DNA from: IMCC26207 sp044357715
GTDB taxonomy: Bacteria; Actinomycetota; Acidimicrobiia; Acidimicrobiales; Microtrichaceae
DNA length: 6,604 bases
Direction of reading: 5' to 3'
Assembly: GCA_044357715.1 (NCBI GenBank)
Contig: JBIKPA010000160.1
Span: 1-6,604, forward strand
Part shown: in pieces, positions 1 through 5,972 of the stretch
Numbering within the stretch: position 1 is the first letter of the stretch
Layout: the number at the start of each line of letters is the position of its first letter
Notes under the pieces: generated by a model
Told to the model about the DNA's origin: nothing
The model's database searches: none
What the model saw: only the letters and a program-made list of their open reading frames with translations
Translations under genes and position numbers: made by a program

Positions 1-1396
1 AACCGCGTGGCCGTCGGTACTCATGCGCTGGGTCCTCATTCGAGGAATACCAGTTGACGCGCTCCCAGCCGCTCTTCTCGCCAAACTCGGCATCCAAGGC
101 TCGGTGGCGCTCATAGGCGGGTGGCACGCGCAACGGGCGGCCGGCCAAGCGCTCGTGATTCGGGTACGCAATGTCGTAGTAGGTGCTGTACACCTCATCG
201 GTGCGTGCCAAGCTGAACCCGCGCGACTTGTACTGCGGGCCGAATCGGCGACCATCCATCTTCCACAGATCCATCGGCGCTTCGCCGTTCACGATCCACT
301 CGGCCATGACTTTGCCGTTGCCACCGGCACCCGCAATGCCATGAGCACAAAATCCGGCAGCCACATAGAACCCATCAACCTCGCTCGGGCCCAAAATAAA
401 CTCGCCGTCCGGAGTGAAGGCTTCGGGGCCGTTGATGAGTTGATGAACGTCAGCATCAACAAGGCACGTAACGAGGCCCTGCGCAGATTCTGCTAACGGC
501 ATGAATCGATCCCAATCCGGCTCGAGAAGTGTGTTGTTAAAAGTCGGGGGAATGTTGCCGTCAAGGCACCAGGGCTGGGGGTTGCGTTCGTAACCGCCCA
601 TGATGAGCCCGCCAACTTCTTCTCGGAAGTACACCAAACGATCAGGGTCGCGCATGGTTGGAAGATCCGATGGGACCGTGATCTGCGGCCGAGTGATCGC
701 GTACTGATGCGCCATCGGCACAATCGGAACGTTGACCCCGGCAAGGCGGCCAATCTCATGTGCATACATGCCGCCTGCGTTGACCACAACGCTGCAGGTA
801 ATTCGGCCTTTATCTGTGTCTACATGGGTGACCTGCTCGCGACCATTCACCGAGCCCACCCCGATGCCCGTCACTCTGGTCATCGTCGCAATCTCTGCCC
901 CGCGGGACCGCGCACCAGCGGCGAGTGCCATGGTCAGGTCGCTTGGGTTGAGCCAACCATCGGTAGGTAACCAAACCGCACCCAGCACGCCGGTAGGGTC
1001 AAACAGCCCGTGAAAGCGTTCGTGGGCTTCCTGCGTGGTGATGAGGTCCAGCGGCAAGCCAAAGGTTTTGGCCCAGCCAGCTTGGCGGCGCAACTCCTCG
1101 AGTCGTTCGGGGGTTGAGGCCAAGCGAAGCGAACCAACCTCATGCCAACCCAAGTCTTGGCCGGTCTCATCGCCGAGTCGGCGATATAGCTCGGCGCCGT
1201 ACATCATCATCTTGGTGAGCGTGACAGTGTTTCGCAGCTGACCGACAAGGCCCGCCGAGTGAAAGGTCGAACCGCTCGTCAGTTGATCACGATCAACCAA
1301 CACGATGTCATTCCAACCGAGCAGCGTCAGATGGTACGCAATGCTCGCGCCAGCCACTCCTCCGCCGATGATGACTGCCCGAGTTTCTGTACGCAC
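1..1396 (-). CDS. FAD-dependent oxidoreductase, sarcosine/dimethylglycine dehydrogenase-like (GcvT family), 3' end outside window
   Basis: The first 465 residues are visible; the gene runs off the left edge. The N-terminus has the dinucleotide-binding motif GGGVAG (G11-x-G13-x-x-G16) followed by an acidic residue at D35 that would bind the FAD ribose. STFHSAGLVGQLR contains His46, matching the histidine that carries covalent FAD in dimethylglycine and sarcosine dehydrogenases. The DAO-type FAD domain fills about residues 7-370. The FAO_M-type linker follows, with blocks such as MDLWKMDGRRFGPQY and GEKSGWERVNWY. The missing part should be the folate-binding aminomethyltransferase (GcvT) domain, since family members are about 800 residues. 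The expected reaction is oxidative N-demethylation of a methylated glycine-type substrate with transfer of the one-carbon unit to tetrahydrofolate. The substrate cannot be fixed from sequence. GTG at 1396 is chosen because an in-frame TGA lies two codons upstream. No clear Shine-Dalgarno is seen, so translation is probably coupled to the kinase ending 11 nt before. Confidence 0.9.
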   Translation of the reverse strand, partial: MRTETRAVIIGGGVAGASIAYHLTLLGWNDIVLVDRDQLTSGSTFHSAGLVGQLRNTVTLTKMMMYGAELYRRLGDETGQDLGWHEVGSLRLASTPERLEELRRQAGWAKTFGLPLDLITTQEAHERFHGLFDPTGVLGAVWLPTDGWLNPSDLTMALAAGARSRGAEIATMTRVTGIGVGSVNGREQVTHVDTDKGRITCSVVVNAGGMYAHEIGRLAGVNVPIVPMAHQYAITRPQITVPSDLPTMRDPDRLVYFREEVGGLIMGGYERNPQPWCLDGNIPPTFNNTLLEPDWDRFMPLAESAQGLVTCLVDADVHQLINGPEAFTPDGEFILGPSEVDGFYVAAGFCAHGIAGAGGNGKVMAEWIVNGEAPMDLWKMDGRRFGPQYKSRGFSLARTDEVYSTYYDIAYPNHERLAGRPLRVPPAYERHRALDAEFGEKSGWERVNWYSSNEDPAHEYRRPRG

Positions 1397-1407
1397 GAGT
1401 CAGGAAT

Positions 1408-2316
1408 CTAGTCTGCGGAGTCGCCCTCAGCCGCTTTCAACCAACCCTCGTACTCAGGCGATTGAGTCAGCGCTTCTGCTTGAGCTAATCGCTCGCTGGC
1501 ATAGGCCACGAGATCTACATCAAGGCTGCTGATGGCTTGTTGCACAACGGCCCACATGCCTTCGCGGAACTCACTCATCACCTTCATCAACTGAAAGTGT
1601 GCCCACCCGGCCTCGGTGACTTGGCCGAAGTAGCCAGTGAGCAGTTTTCCCTCACCAGAACGGTCAAGCGCTGCATTCACGCTCAGGTTGGCAAGATCAA
1701 AATATGGGTCGTTGTTACCGGCGTACTCGTAGTCAATGAGCCACACCCGATCCTCTTCAAACAGCACATTCCCGGGCAGCAAGTCGTTATGACAGGCCAC
1801 CAGCCGGATCGGCTGCTTTGCCAACGCTGCTTCTATGCGCTGACTCTGCATGTGTAAGCGGTCATAAACTGCCGGGACAGTTCCACCCTCGCTCAGCGCA
1901 TCTTGCGCATGGCGTTCGACCACTCGGTGAATCATAAAATCGGCGCCCACTGGCCCGCTCTCGTGCAGCGTGCGCATCGCAGTGATCACCTCGTCGAGAC
2001 GACTAATAAATGCGTCACCGCTCAGGTGTCGGCCCGGAACGTAGCGAATGACTTGGGTGCCCACACCTGGCAGGTCACCCAGAACTTCGGGGCCGATGCC
2101 AAGTAAGCCAGCGCGCCGGGCCACCTCGGCCTCATAAAGACGATCGATGCCTAGCAATTCGGTGCGTTCGCCTGGGATGCGCACAACGAACTCTTGACCA
2201 TCAACGCCAACCACAAAATTACGATTGGTCATGCCACCGTCAAGTACCCGGATGTTCAACTCTGCGTCTGCCCAGCCTGGGAAGCTACGAATGGCATCTT
2301 CAACGGCAGTATTCAT
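1408..2316 (-). CDS. Phosphotransferase of the choline/ethanolamine kinase (LicA-like, APH fold) family
   Basis: This 302-aa protein has the motifs of the choline kinase/aminoglycoside phosphotransferase fold. GGMTNRNF (27-34) is the nucleotide-binding loop, VVR (44-46) holds the basic residue of the N-lobe strand, and YEAEV (61-65) carries the acidic partner. The catalytic Brenner motif is HNDLLPGN (176-183) with D178 as catalytic base and N183. The metal-binding IDYEYAG (195-201) has D196. The C-terminal REGMWAVVQQAISSLDVDLVAYA is typical of bacterial choline-kinase-like proteins rather than antibiotic-resistance enzymes. The expected activity is ATP-dependent phosphorylation of a small amino alcohol such as choline or ethanolamine, in the cytosol. 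The length is normal. The ATG start has a strong GGAGG 5 nt upstream. The flavoprotein begins 11 nt after its stop, so the two are very likely co-transcribed and may share a methylated-amine pathway. The substrate is inference. Confidence 0.9.
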   Translation of the reverse strand: MNTAVEDAIRSFPGWADAELNIRVLDGGMTNRNFVVGVDGQEFVVRIPGERTELLGIDRLYEAEVARRAGLLGIGPEVLGDLPGVGTQVIRYVPGRHLSGDAFISRLDEVITAMRTLHESGPVGADFMIHRVVERHAQDALSEGGTVPAVYDRLHMQSQRIEAALAKQPIRLVACHNDLLPGNVLFEEDRVWLIDYEYAGNNDPYFDLANLSVNAALDRSGEGKLLTGYFGQVTEAGWAHFQLMKVMSEFREGMWAVVQQAISSLDVDLVAYASERLAQAEALTQSPEYEGWLKAAEGDSAD

Positions 2317-2337
2317 CGACTCCTCCTCATGCGAGGA
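2317..2337 (-). promoter_or_regulatory. Strong ribosome binding site of the kinase, partly inside a small hairpin
   Basis: Reading the minus strand, GAGGAGGA (2328-2321) precedes the kinase ATG, with core GGAGG 5 nt from the start codon. This fixes the start at 2316. The same bases can form a 5-bp stem TCCTC/GAGGA (2337-2333 with 2328-2324) around a GCAT loop. It would hide the 5' part of the Shine-Dalgarno and leave GGAG free. The Shine-Dalgarno is clear; any regulatory role of the stem is inference. Confidence 0.6.
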
Positions 2338-2352
2338 TCTTCAGACAATGAG

Positions 2353-2426
2353 TGGGCGCGGAGGGAATCGAACCCCCGACACCCTGGATGTAAACCAGGT
2401 GCTCTAACCAACTGAGCTACGCGCCC
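2353..2426 (-). tRNA. tRNA-Val(UAC)
   Basis: The 74-nt minus-strand sequence folds as a complete cloverleaf. The acceptor GGGCGCG pairs with CGCGCCC, followed by discriminator A. The D-stem is GCTC/GAGC. The anticodon stem CCTGG/CCAGG encloses loop TTTACAT, giving anticodon UAC, which reads the valine codon GUA. The variable loop is GTGTC, and the T-arm GGGGG/CCCTC (one G-U pair) has loop TTCGATT. The 3' CCA is not encoded (next bases CTC), so it must be added by the CCA-adding enzyme. It lies 60 nt after the Nudix stop and 36 nt before the kinase start on the same strand. Confidence 0.96.
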
Positions 2427-2435
2427 TCGCCGTTT

Positions 2436-2462
2436 ACCTTACCCGCTACTCTGCGCCCTCAA
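2436..2462 (-). promoter_or_regulatory. Possible promoter of tRNA-Val
   Basis: On the minus strand TTGAGG (2462-2457) resembles a -35 box and TAAGGT (2441-2436) fits the loose TAnnnT -10 of actinobacteria. The -10 ends 9 nt before the tRNA 5' end. The 15-nt spacer is shorter than ideal. It overlaps nothing coding. The tRNA could instead be cut from a longer transcript starting at the phosphatase gene. Confidence 0.35.
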
Positions 2463-2486
2463 CATCTTGGTACCTCGCAGAGGCAA

Positions 2487-2990
2487 CTACACAAGGTTGG
2501 TGCCAGATAAATCCAGCGCTCCACTGCGACTCAGGGCCTGCAATGCCGCAATTGTCTCTACTTGCATCTCTGGCAAGTCAGTCAGAGAAAACCATTCCAC
2601 CCGCTCAATTTCTGGAGAGGATGGCCTCACAGCATCAATCAAAGCAGGCTCGGCAGCCTGCGCTAGATACACAACGTCTACGCGATGCGGAACCGGTTCG
2701 ACCACCACTACTGCTTCACTGATCAGGCGAATACTGAGGTTGACCTCTTCTTTGGTCTCACGAACAGCTGCATCTTTGGGTAGTTCATGCCGTTTAGCAA
2801 GACCCCCCGGGGTACCCCAGCGTTTGCCGTAGCTCTGCTTCACCAGAAGAATCCGGCCGTCCTCGCGCTGCACAATGCAGATTGCACCCACGGTGTATTT
2901 CGGGGATCCAAGCCGAACCAAAATCCTTCTCACCCGGCGCGGAAGAGCCCCAAACATGCGCAGCAGCAGCAGGTGAATGCGAAGCTTCAT
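2487..2990 (-). CDS. Nudix hydrolase
   Basis: A 167-aa protein with one Nudix fold. The Nudix box starts at G63 and fits G-x5-E-x7-REUxEExGU: G63, E69, then RETKEEVNL (77-85) with the metal-binding glutamates E78, E81 and E82. The box glycine is replaced by N84, a tolerated but less common change. The strand before the box, RWGTPGGLAKRHE, is the usual WxxPGG entry. The basic, leucine-rich N-terminus (1-30) leads into SPKYTVGAICIV, the first strand; it could sit against a membrane but is not a convincing transmembrane helix. Family members hydrolyse nucleoside diphosphates linked to another moiety (dNTPs, ADP-ribose, NADH, nucleotide sugars); the substrate here is not predictable. The start is an ATG with no good Shine-Dalgarno. 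The gene begins 30 nt after the stop of the phosphatase on the same strand, so the two are probably one unit. Confidence 0.92.
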   Translation of the reverse strand: MKLRIHLLLLRMFGALPRRVRRILVRLGSPKYTVGAICIVQREDGRILLVKQSYGKRWGTPGGLAKRHELPKDAAVRETKEEVNLSIRLISEAVVVVEPVPHRVDVVYLAQAAEPALIDAVRPSSPEIERVEWFSLTDLPEMQVETIAALQALSRSGALDLSGTNLV

Positions 2991-3020
2991 GGTCTAGTCA
3001 CAGAGTTACCCTAGAGCTAG

Positions 3021-3788
3021 TCACCAACTACCCAACCTCTGACGCTGGACAAATAAAGTTTCAAAGAGTTCTTGAGTGCCTGCAGCTACGGGGGTTCGTT
3101 TAGCTGCCGGGTCAAGCACGACAAGTTCTCTGCCTTGTGCGTCAGCAATATGGGCGCCCACCTCTTGCAGTACCAGCAGCGCCCCCATGTAATCCCAAGG
3201 CCCCAGCTTGCTGTCGGTGCAGTCCATCGACCCGTCAATTTTCCCATCAGCCACGCTGCACAAATCAAGCGCCGTTGCGCCAAGTGAACGATATTGCCGC
3301 CAATGCAAGTGCTTTGGGCTATAGCCATTTAGCACCAACATTGCGGACTCAATCGTTGTAATCGCCGAAGGGGCAATCGGCACCCCGTCGCGGGTTGCGC
3401 CCTTCCCTCGAACTGCCTGATACCTCGTAGCAGTTGCCAGGTTCATGACAAGGCAAGCGCGTAGCTCGCCAGCCTCGACTGCACACAAGCTGACGGCATA
3501 CCACGGAATACCGCGACTAGCGTTGGTCGATCCATCCACGGGATCGACCACCACAATCATGTCGTTTGCGCGGTCCTCAAGGCCAGACTCCTCAGACAAG
3601 ATTCCTACACCTGCGCCGCGCAGCACCTTGAGCGCAGCTTCGTCAGCTACAAGGTCAATTCGGTACTGACCGCGGCGGTCGGTTCGCTCTCTCCAAGACT
3701 TCTCGCCTGTTGCCGCGTCGTCGAGCAGAACCTGTTGCACTGCATTGGCAGTGTCATCAAGCAATCGCAGAACCGCATCGTCTTTCAC
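3021..3788 (-). CDS. Inositol monophosphatase family protein
   Basis: This 255-aa protein has the complete metal site of the lithium-sensitive phosphatase family. GILSEESG (62-69) supplies E66, DPVDGSTN (82-89) supplies D82 and D85 together with the phosphate-binding G-S-T, and GPWDYMGALLVLQEVGA (196-212) supplies D199. DLVADE (45-50) carries the conserved aspartate before the first sheet. Length and motif spacing are normal. Reactions known for the family include hydrolysis of inositol-1-phosphate, fructose-1,6-bisphosphate, histidinol phosphate and PAP; which applies here cannot be told from motifs. The start is GTG: an in-frame TAG lies four codons upstream and there is no Shine-Dalgarno, which suggests a leaderless mRNA. 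The gene is divergent from the plus-strand gene at 3871 and is followed 30 nt later by the Nudix gene. Confidence 0.9.
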   Translation of the reverse strand: MKDDAVLRLLDDTANAVQQVLLDDAATGEKSWRERTDRRGQYRIDLVADEAALKVLRGAGVGILSEESGLEDRANDMIVVVDPVDGSTNASRGIPWYAVSLCAVEAGELRACLVMNLATATRYQAVRGKGATRDGVPIAPSAITTIESAMLVLNGYSPKHLHWRQYRSLGATALDLCSVADGKIDGSMDCTDSKLGPWDYMGALLVLQEVGAHIADAQGRELVVLDPAAKRTPVAAGTQELFETLFVQRQRLGSW

Positions 3789-3794
3789 CCCAAG

Positions 3795-3800
3795 ATGCTA
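3795..3800 (-). promoter_or_regulatory. Candidate -10 box for a leaderless phosphatase transcript
   Basis: TAGCAT on the minus strand ends 6 nt before the phosphatase GTG. The expected transcription start, about 7 nt after a -10 box, would therefore fall on the G of the start codon. No convincing -35 box is seen at normal spacing. Leaderless mRNAs starting directly at ATG or GTG are common in actinobacteria, which makes this reading plausible but not proven. Confidence 0.35.
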
Positions 3801-3870
3801 CCGGCGCAAGCCGAAAGCGAATGTCCAACTAGCTAGAAACCCTCGGTGCTGGCACTCTGTAGAGGTGGCC

Positions 3871-4431
3871 TTGCTCGATGTCTCCGGCTTTGTAGCCGAC
3901 CTAAAGAATCACGCTGCCGATCACGGCTTTCATATCCATGATGAGCGACACCTCGTAGAGACCTACTCCATGCGCCAAGCTTGGGAAGTTGATCTGCACC
4001 CAGAGGAGGCTTGCGGCGGCCCTCTGGAATTCCACCTGACGCTAGAGATCGACCCGCGCACGATGCTGGCTTTTGAGGACCAGGTTCAGGCACTACCCGA
4101 GGATGAACCCCCCGAAGACGAGTTCAATCTTCCACTCACCTTCACCTGGTCGTTGCCACCACTACCCCGCTGCCCCGACTTGTTGTTACTTGCCACCGAG
4201 ATTGCTGGAATCGGCGGGCCCGACCTTCCAGTCGAGGTCTCTGCAGTGGACTCGTTCGCCTCTGTGACAGACCCGTCGGAGCGCCGACTCACTGTGATAG
4301 CGCGTGTCCAAGTCAGCTTGTCTCAGGTGTATCTCGGTGAAGAACAACTCTGCGACACCTTGGAGCAGTGTCTTGCTGTCAGCAACTTCCTGCTGCAGTC
4401 GGCACCCATCTGGCTTGACGATCGCGGGTAG
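3871..4431 (+). CDS. Acidic protein of unknown function
   Basis: I do not recognise this family. The reading frame is open without interruption to the TAG at 4429-4431 and gives about 186 residues. The start is uncertain. TTG at 3871 has AGAGG ending 5 nt upstream and is preferred; GTG at 3865 (188 aa) is the alternative, and there is no ATG nearby. The protein is acidic, with a clustered acidic and proline stretch LPEDEPPEDEF near the middle. It has no signal peptide or transmembrane helix, so it is probably cytosolic. The second half (LPVEVSAVDSF, RRLTVIARVQVSLSQVYL) looks like alternating beta strands, followed by a helix with LEQCLAVSNFLLQ. Codon use and composition match the neighbours. 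It is divergent from the phosphatase gene and converges on the pentapeptide-repeat gene 75 bp downstream, so it is probably a single-gene unit. Confidence 0.7.
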   Translation: MLDVSGFVADLKNHAADHGFHIHDERHLVETYSMRQAWEVDLHPEEACGGPLEFHLTLEIDPRTMLAFEDQVQALPEDEPPEDEFNLPLTFTWSLPPLPRCPDLLLLATEIAGIGGPDLPVEVSAVDSFASVTDPSERRLTVIARVQVSLSQVYLGEEQLCDTLEQCLAVSNFLLQSAPIWLDDRG

Positions 4432-4506
4432 TCGTAGTCGGTGCCGAGGGAGTACGCAGGATGGATTCGCCACCTATGGCGGCAAGGGCTTAAGAGGCGT
4501 GTTGAG

Positions 4507-5328
4507 CTATGTGCAGGGTGTCGCGCCGTCTTGGATTCGCCCGTCGGCGCATCTCGTTTCACCCCACCTCGAACCGACCGTGCTGATGCCCTCTACGTTC
4601 GCATTGGAAAGATCAGACTGAGTGAGGTCAGCAAATCTCAGGTCGGTAAATCTCAGGTCAGCAAATCTCATGCTTGAGCCCTTAAGGTCGGAGTCGCTCA
4701 TGTTTGCTCTAAAGAGGACCGCACTCGTCAGGTCCGCGTCCGCAAGACTTGCTCTTACAAGTGAAGCGTAGGAGAGGTCAGCCTCGGTCAAGTCCGCTCC
4801 TGCGAGCTTGGCCTCATTTAGGTTGGCTGCAATGAGGCTGGAAAACGGAAAATTGCCCCTCAGGTCAGCAGATGAAAGGTTGGCGCGGTCGAAGACCGCC
4901 TGTTTCATATTTGCGCCTTCAAAGTCAGCATCACTTGCGTCGGTATCGCTCATGTCAGCGCCGGTCAGCGTGGCTCGCTGAAGATTTGTGTCTATCAGTT
5001 TGCTAGCAGAGAGGTCTGCTTTGTTGAGATTCGCATTGGAAAGGTCAGCGAACGACAAATCCACTCCTCTGAGGTCTGCCTTCTCTAAATTTGCGGAGGG
5101 CAGGTAAGCCCCATTGAGGGAGACTCCTCTCAGATCACATCCGCTGAGGTCAACGCTAGGGGCCGGTTCTACTTGGCATTTAACCCTTTCGGTGGAGGCT
5201 TCGTACCGCTCGCCGGTACCATTTTCACGCCCGCGACTGGCCGCCGCTGCAATCGCTGCTATCACCGCAAGCGCGATACAACAACCAAATACACGCTTCG
5301 CTGCCGTTTTCCTTCGTTTTCGCCCCAA
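4507..5328 (-). CDS. Membrane-anchored pentapeptide-repeat protein
   Basis: A 273-aa protein. Residues 1-12 are strongly basic, 13-30 form one hydrophobic helix, and 31-56 are a polar linker. The topology suggests an N-in anchor with the rest outside the cytoplasm. From about 57 to 247 the sequence is a continuous run of about 37 A(D/N)LXX-type pentapeptide repeats with the central hydrophobic residue every five positions (L61, L66 ... V245), predicting a right-handed four-sided beta-helix. The register breaks once: the centres L156 and L165 are 9 apart around NFPFSS. The C-terminal tail has C260 and C272, and with C51 and C64 at the other end these could form disulfides capping the helix. 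The start is TTG at 5328; an in-frame TAG lies six codons upstream and AGGAAG lies 11 nt before the start, a loose Shine-Dalgarno. Known family roles range from DNA mimicry (MfpA/Qnr gyrase protection) to structural scaffolds. The extracytoplasmic location argues against gyrase protection; the function is unknown. Confidence 0.88.
   Translation of the reverse strand: MGRKRRKTAAKRVFGCCIALAVIAAIAAAASRGRENGTGERYEASTERVKCQVEPAPSVDLSGCDLRGVSLNGAYLPSANLEKADLRGVDLSFADLSNANLNKADLSASKLIDTNLQRATLTGADMSDTDASDADFEGANMKQAVFDRANLSSADLRGNFPFSSLIAANLNEAKLAGADLTEADLSYASLVRASLADADLTSAVLFRANMSDSDLKGSSMRFADLRFTDLRFADLTQSDLSNANVEGISTVGSRWGETRCADGRIQDGATPCT
4624..4668. repeat. Three tandem near-identical 15-bp units inside the pentapeptide gene
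   Basis: Three adjacent 15-mers (4624-4638, 4639-4653, 4654-4668) share the form nAGGTCnGnAAATCT and differ at only a few bases. They encode RFADL-RFTDL-RFADL (residues 221-235). The other pentapeptide repeats of the gene have diverged far more at DNA level, so these look like a recent duplication of one coding unit. Confidence 0.85.
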
Positions 5329-5455
5329 AACTTGGTGTACTTCCTAGAGACTTCGTGAGAATTACAGTCTATCGGACAACAAAGTTTTCGCTCACTTAAG
5401 TTAGCTGCCCGTCTGGCTACACGAACACTTCTCTTCGAGTCGCAGGATCTGTGTG

Positions 5456-5529
5456 TGGGCCGGGTGGGGATCGAACCCACGACCGAGCGATTATGAGTCG
5501 CCTGCTCTAACCGACTGAGCTACCGGCCC
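5456..5529 (-). tRNA. tRNA-Met(CAU), elongator type
   Basis: The 74-nt minus-strand sequence folds fully. The acceptor GGGCCGG pairs with CCGGCCC and has discriminator A. The D-stem is GCTC/GAGC. The anticodon stem GGCGA/TCGCT (one G-U at its base) holds loop CTCATAA, anticodon CAU. The variable loop is CGGTC and the T-arm GTGGG/CCCAC has loop TTCGATC. The fully paired first acceptor base pair argues against an initiator tRNA, which has a mismatch there. An Ile2 (lysidine) tRNA is also possible with CAU but less likely given the loop sequence. CCA is not encoded. It lies 29 nt after the stop of the 102-aa gene. Confidence 0.93.
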
Positions 5530-5539
5530 TCGGCAGAGG

Positions 5540-5545
5540 ATCGTA
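5540..5545 (-). promoter_or_regulatory. Possible -10 box of tRNA-Met
   Basis: TACGAT on the minus strand (4 of 6 to TATAAT, and fitting TAnnnT) ends 10 nt before the tRNA 5' end. No good -35 box is found at 16-18 nt, where the upstream gene's stop region lies. Read-through from the 102-aa gene is the alternative. Confidence 0.3.
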
Positions 5546-5558
5546 GCGACATTTGTGT

Positions 5559-5867
5559 TCAGGAATCGACTCCGGCTCCTGCGGGCAGTCGCTGAGAGAG
5601 TTCTTCTTGCAGCGTTGCGAGGGTTGCAGCCCACCACTTTGGCTCAACAACGGACTTGCCAGGAATGCTTGACAAGAACTGATCAACCTCAATCAAGAGC
5701 AACGGCTCATCGGCAAGTTCGGCACGCAGGTCCAACAGGTCATCAACAATCAACGACTTGCGGACAAGGCCGTCGTGAACTTCGAGCGCCCACTCATCAA
5801 CCATCAGTAGCGCAGCAGAACCCCGAGTTGAACCCTCAACGGATGTAGACCCAATCTGATCGATCAT
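5559..5867 (-). CDS. Small protein of unknown function, 102 aa
   Basis: I do not recognise this protein. It is supported as a real gene by AGAGG placed 5 nt before its ATG, by filling the space between the tRNA genes on their strand, and by ordinary amino-acid composition. Residues 1-20 are polar and serine/threonine/glycine-rich. From 20 to 95 it is acidic and leucine-rich, with likely strands or helices (SLIVDDLLDLRAEL, PLLLIEVDQFL) and a tryptophan pair in PKWWAATLATLQEEL. There is no signal peptide or transmembrane segment, so it is presumably cytosolic. It ends 29 nt before tRNA-Met, which could be processed from its transcript. The opposite strand also has an open frame here, but without a ribosome binding site and with an unlikely composition. 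Confidence 0.65.
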   Translation of the reverse strand: MIDQIGSTSVEGSTRGSAALLMVDEWALEVHDGLVRKSLIVDDLLDLRAELADEPLLLIEVDQFLSSIPGKSVVEPKWWAATLATLQEELSQRLPAGAGVDS

Positions 5868-5957
5868 GACGACTGCCTCTCTGTAGATAATTCATCAAAG
5901 GAAATTGCCGGCGACGGTCACACAGCGAAACTCGCACCGGGTTACACAACACTTCTC

Positions 5958-5963
5958 ATTGTA
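5958..5963 (-). promoter_or_regulatory. Candidate -10 box upstream of the 102-aa gene
   Basis: TACAAT on the minus strand matches the -10 consensus at 5 of 6 positions and would start a transcript with a leader of about 85 nt before the ATG at 5867. No matching -35 box is evident. This is the best promoter-like hexamer between the 102-aa gene and the tRNA-Asn remnant. Confidence 0.35.
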
Positions 5964-5972
5964 GGAGTTCCG

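Noticed and set aside
23..496. Open plus-strand frame of 157 codons
   Set aside because: It lies antisense to the FAD oxidoreductase, which has clear family motifs across the same bases; no ribosome site.
1537..1857. Open plus-strand frame of 106 codons
   Set aside because: Antisense to the catalytic region of the choline-kinase-like gene; a shadow frame.
1408..2316. Reading the kinase as an aminoglycoside-resistance gene
   Set aside because: The fold is shared, but the GGMTNRNF loop and the MWAVVQQAISSLD tail fit choline/ethanolamine-kinase-like proteins, and the operon partner is metabolic.
2194..2415. Plus-strand frame ending RRESNPRHPGCKPGALTN
   Set aside because: The tail is the familiar artefact of translating the antisense of a tRNA (here tRNA-Val), and the rest is antisense to the kinase start.
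4468..4481. Small hairpin CGCCA/TGGCG between the convergent genes
   Set aside because: Only 5 bp with a 4-nt loop and no T-tract on either side; not enough to call a bidirectional terminator.
5260..5292. Possible lipobox VFGC in the pentapeptide protein
   Set aside because: The cysteines (C16, C17) come at the start of the hydrophobic segment rather than after it, so a lipoprotein signal is unlikely; a simple membrane anchor fits better.
5555..5848. Plus-strand frame of 97 codons over the 102-aa gene
   Set aside because: No ribosome site, and rich in Q, R, T and H as expected of an antisense shadow; the minus-strand frame has AGAGG 5 nt before its ATG.
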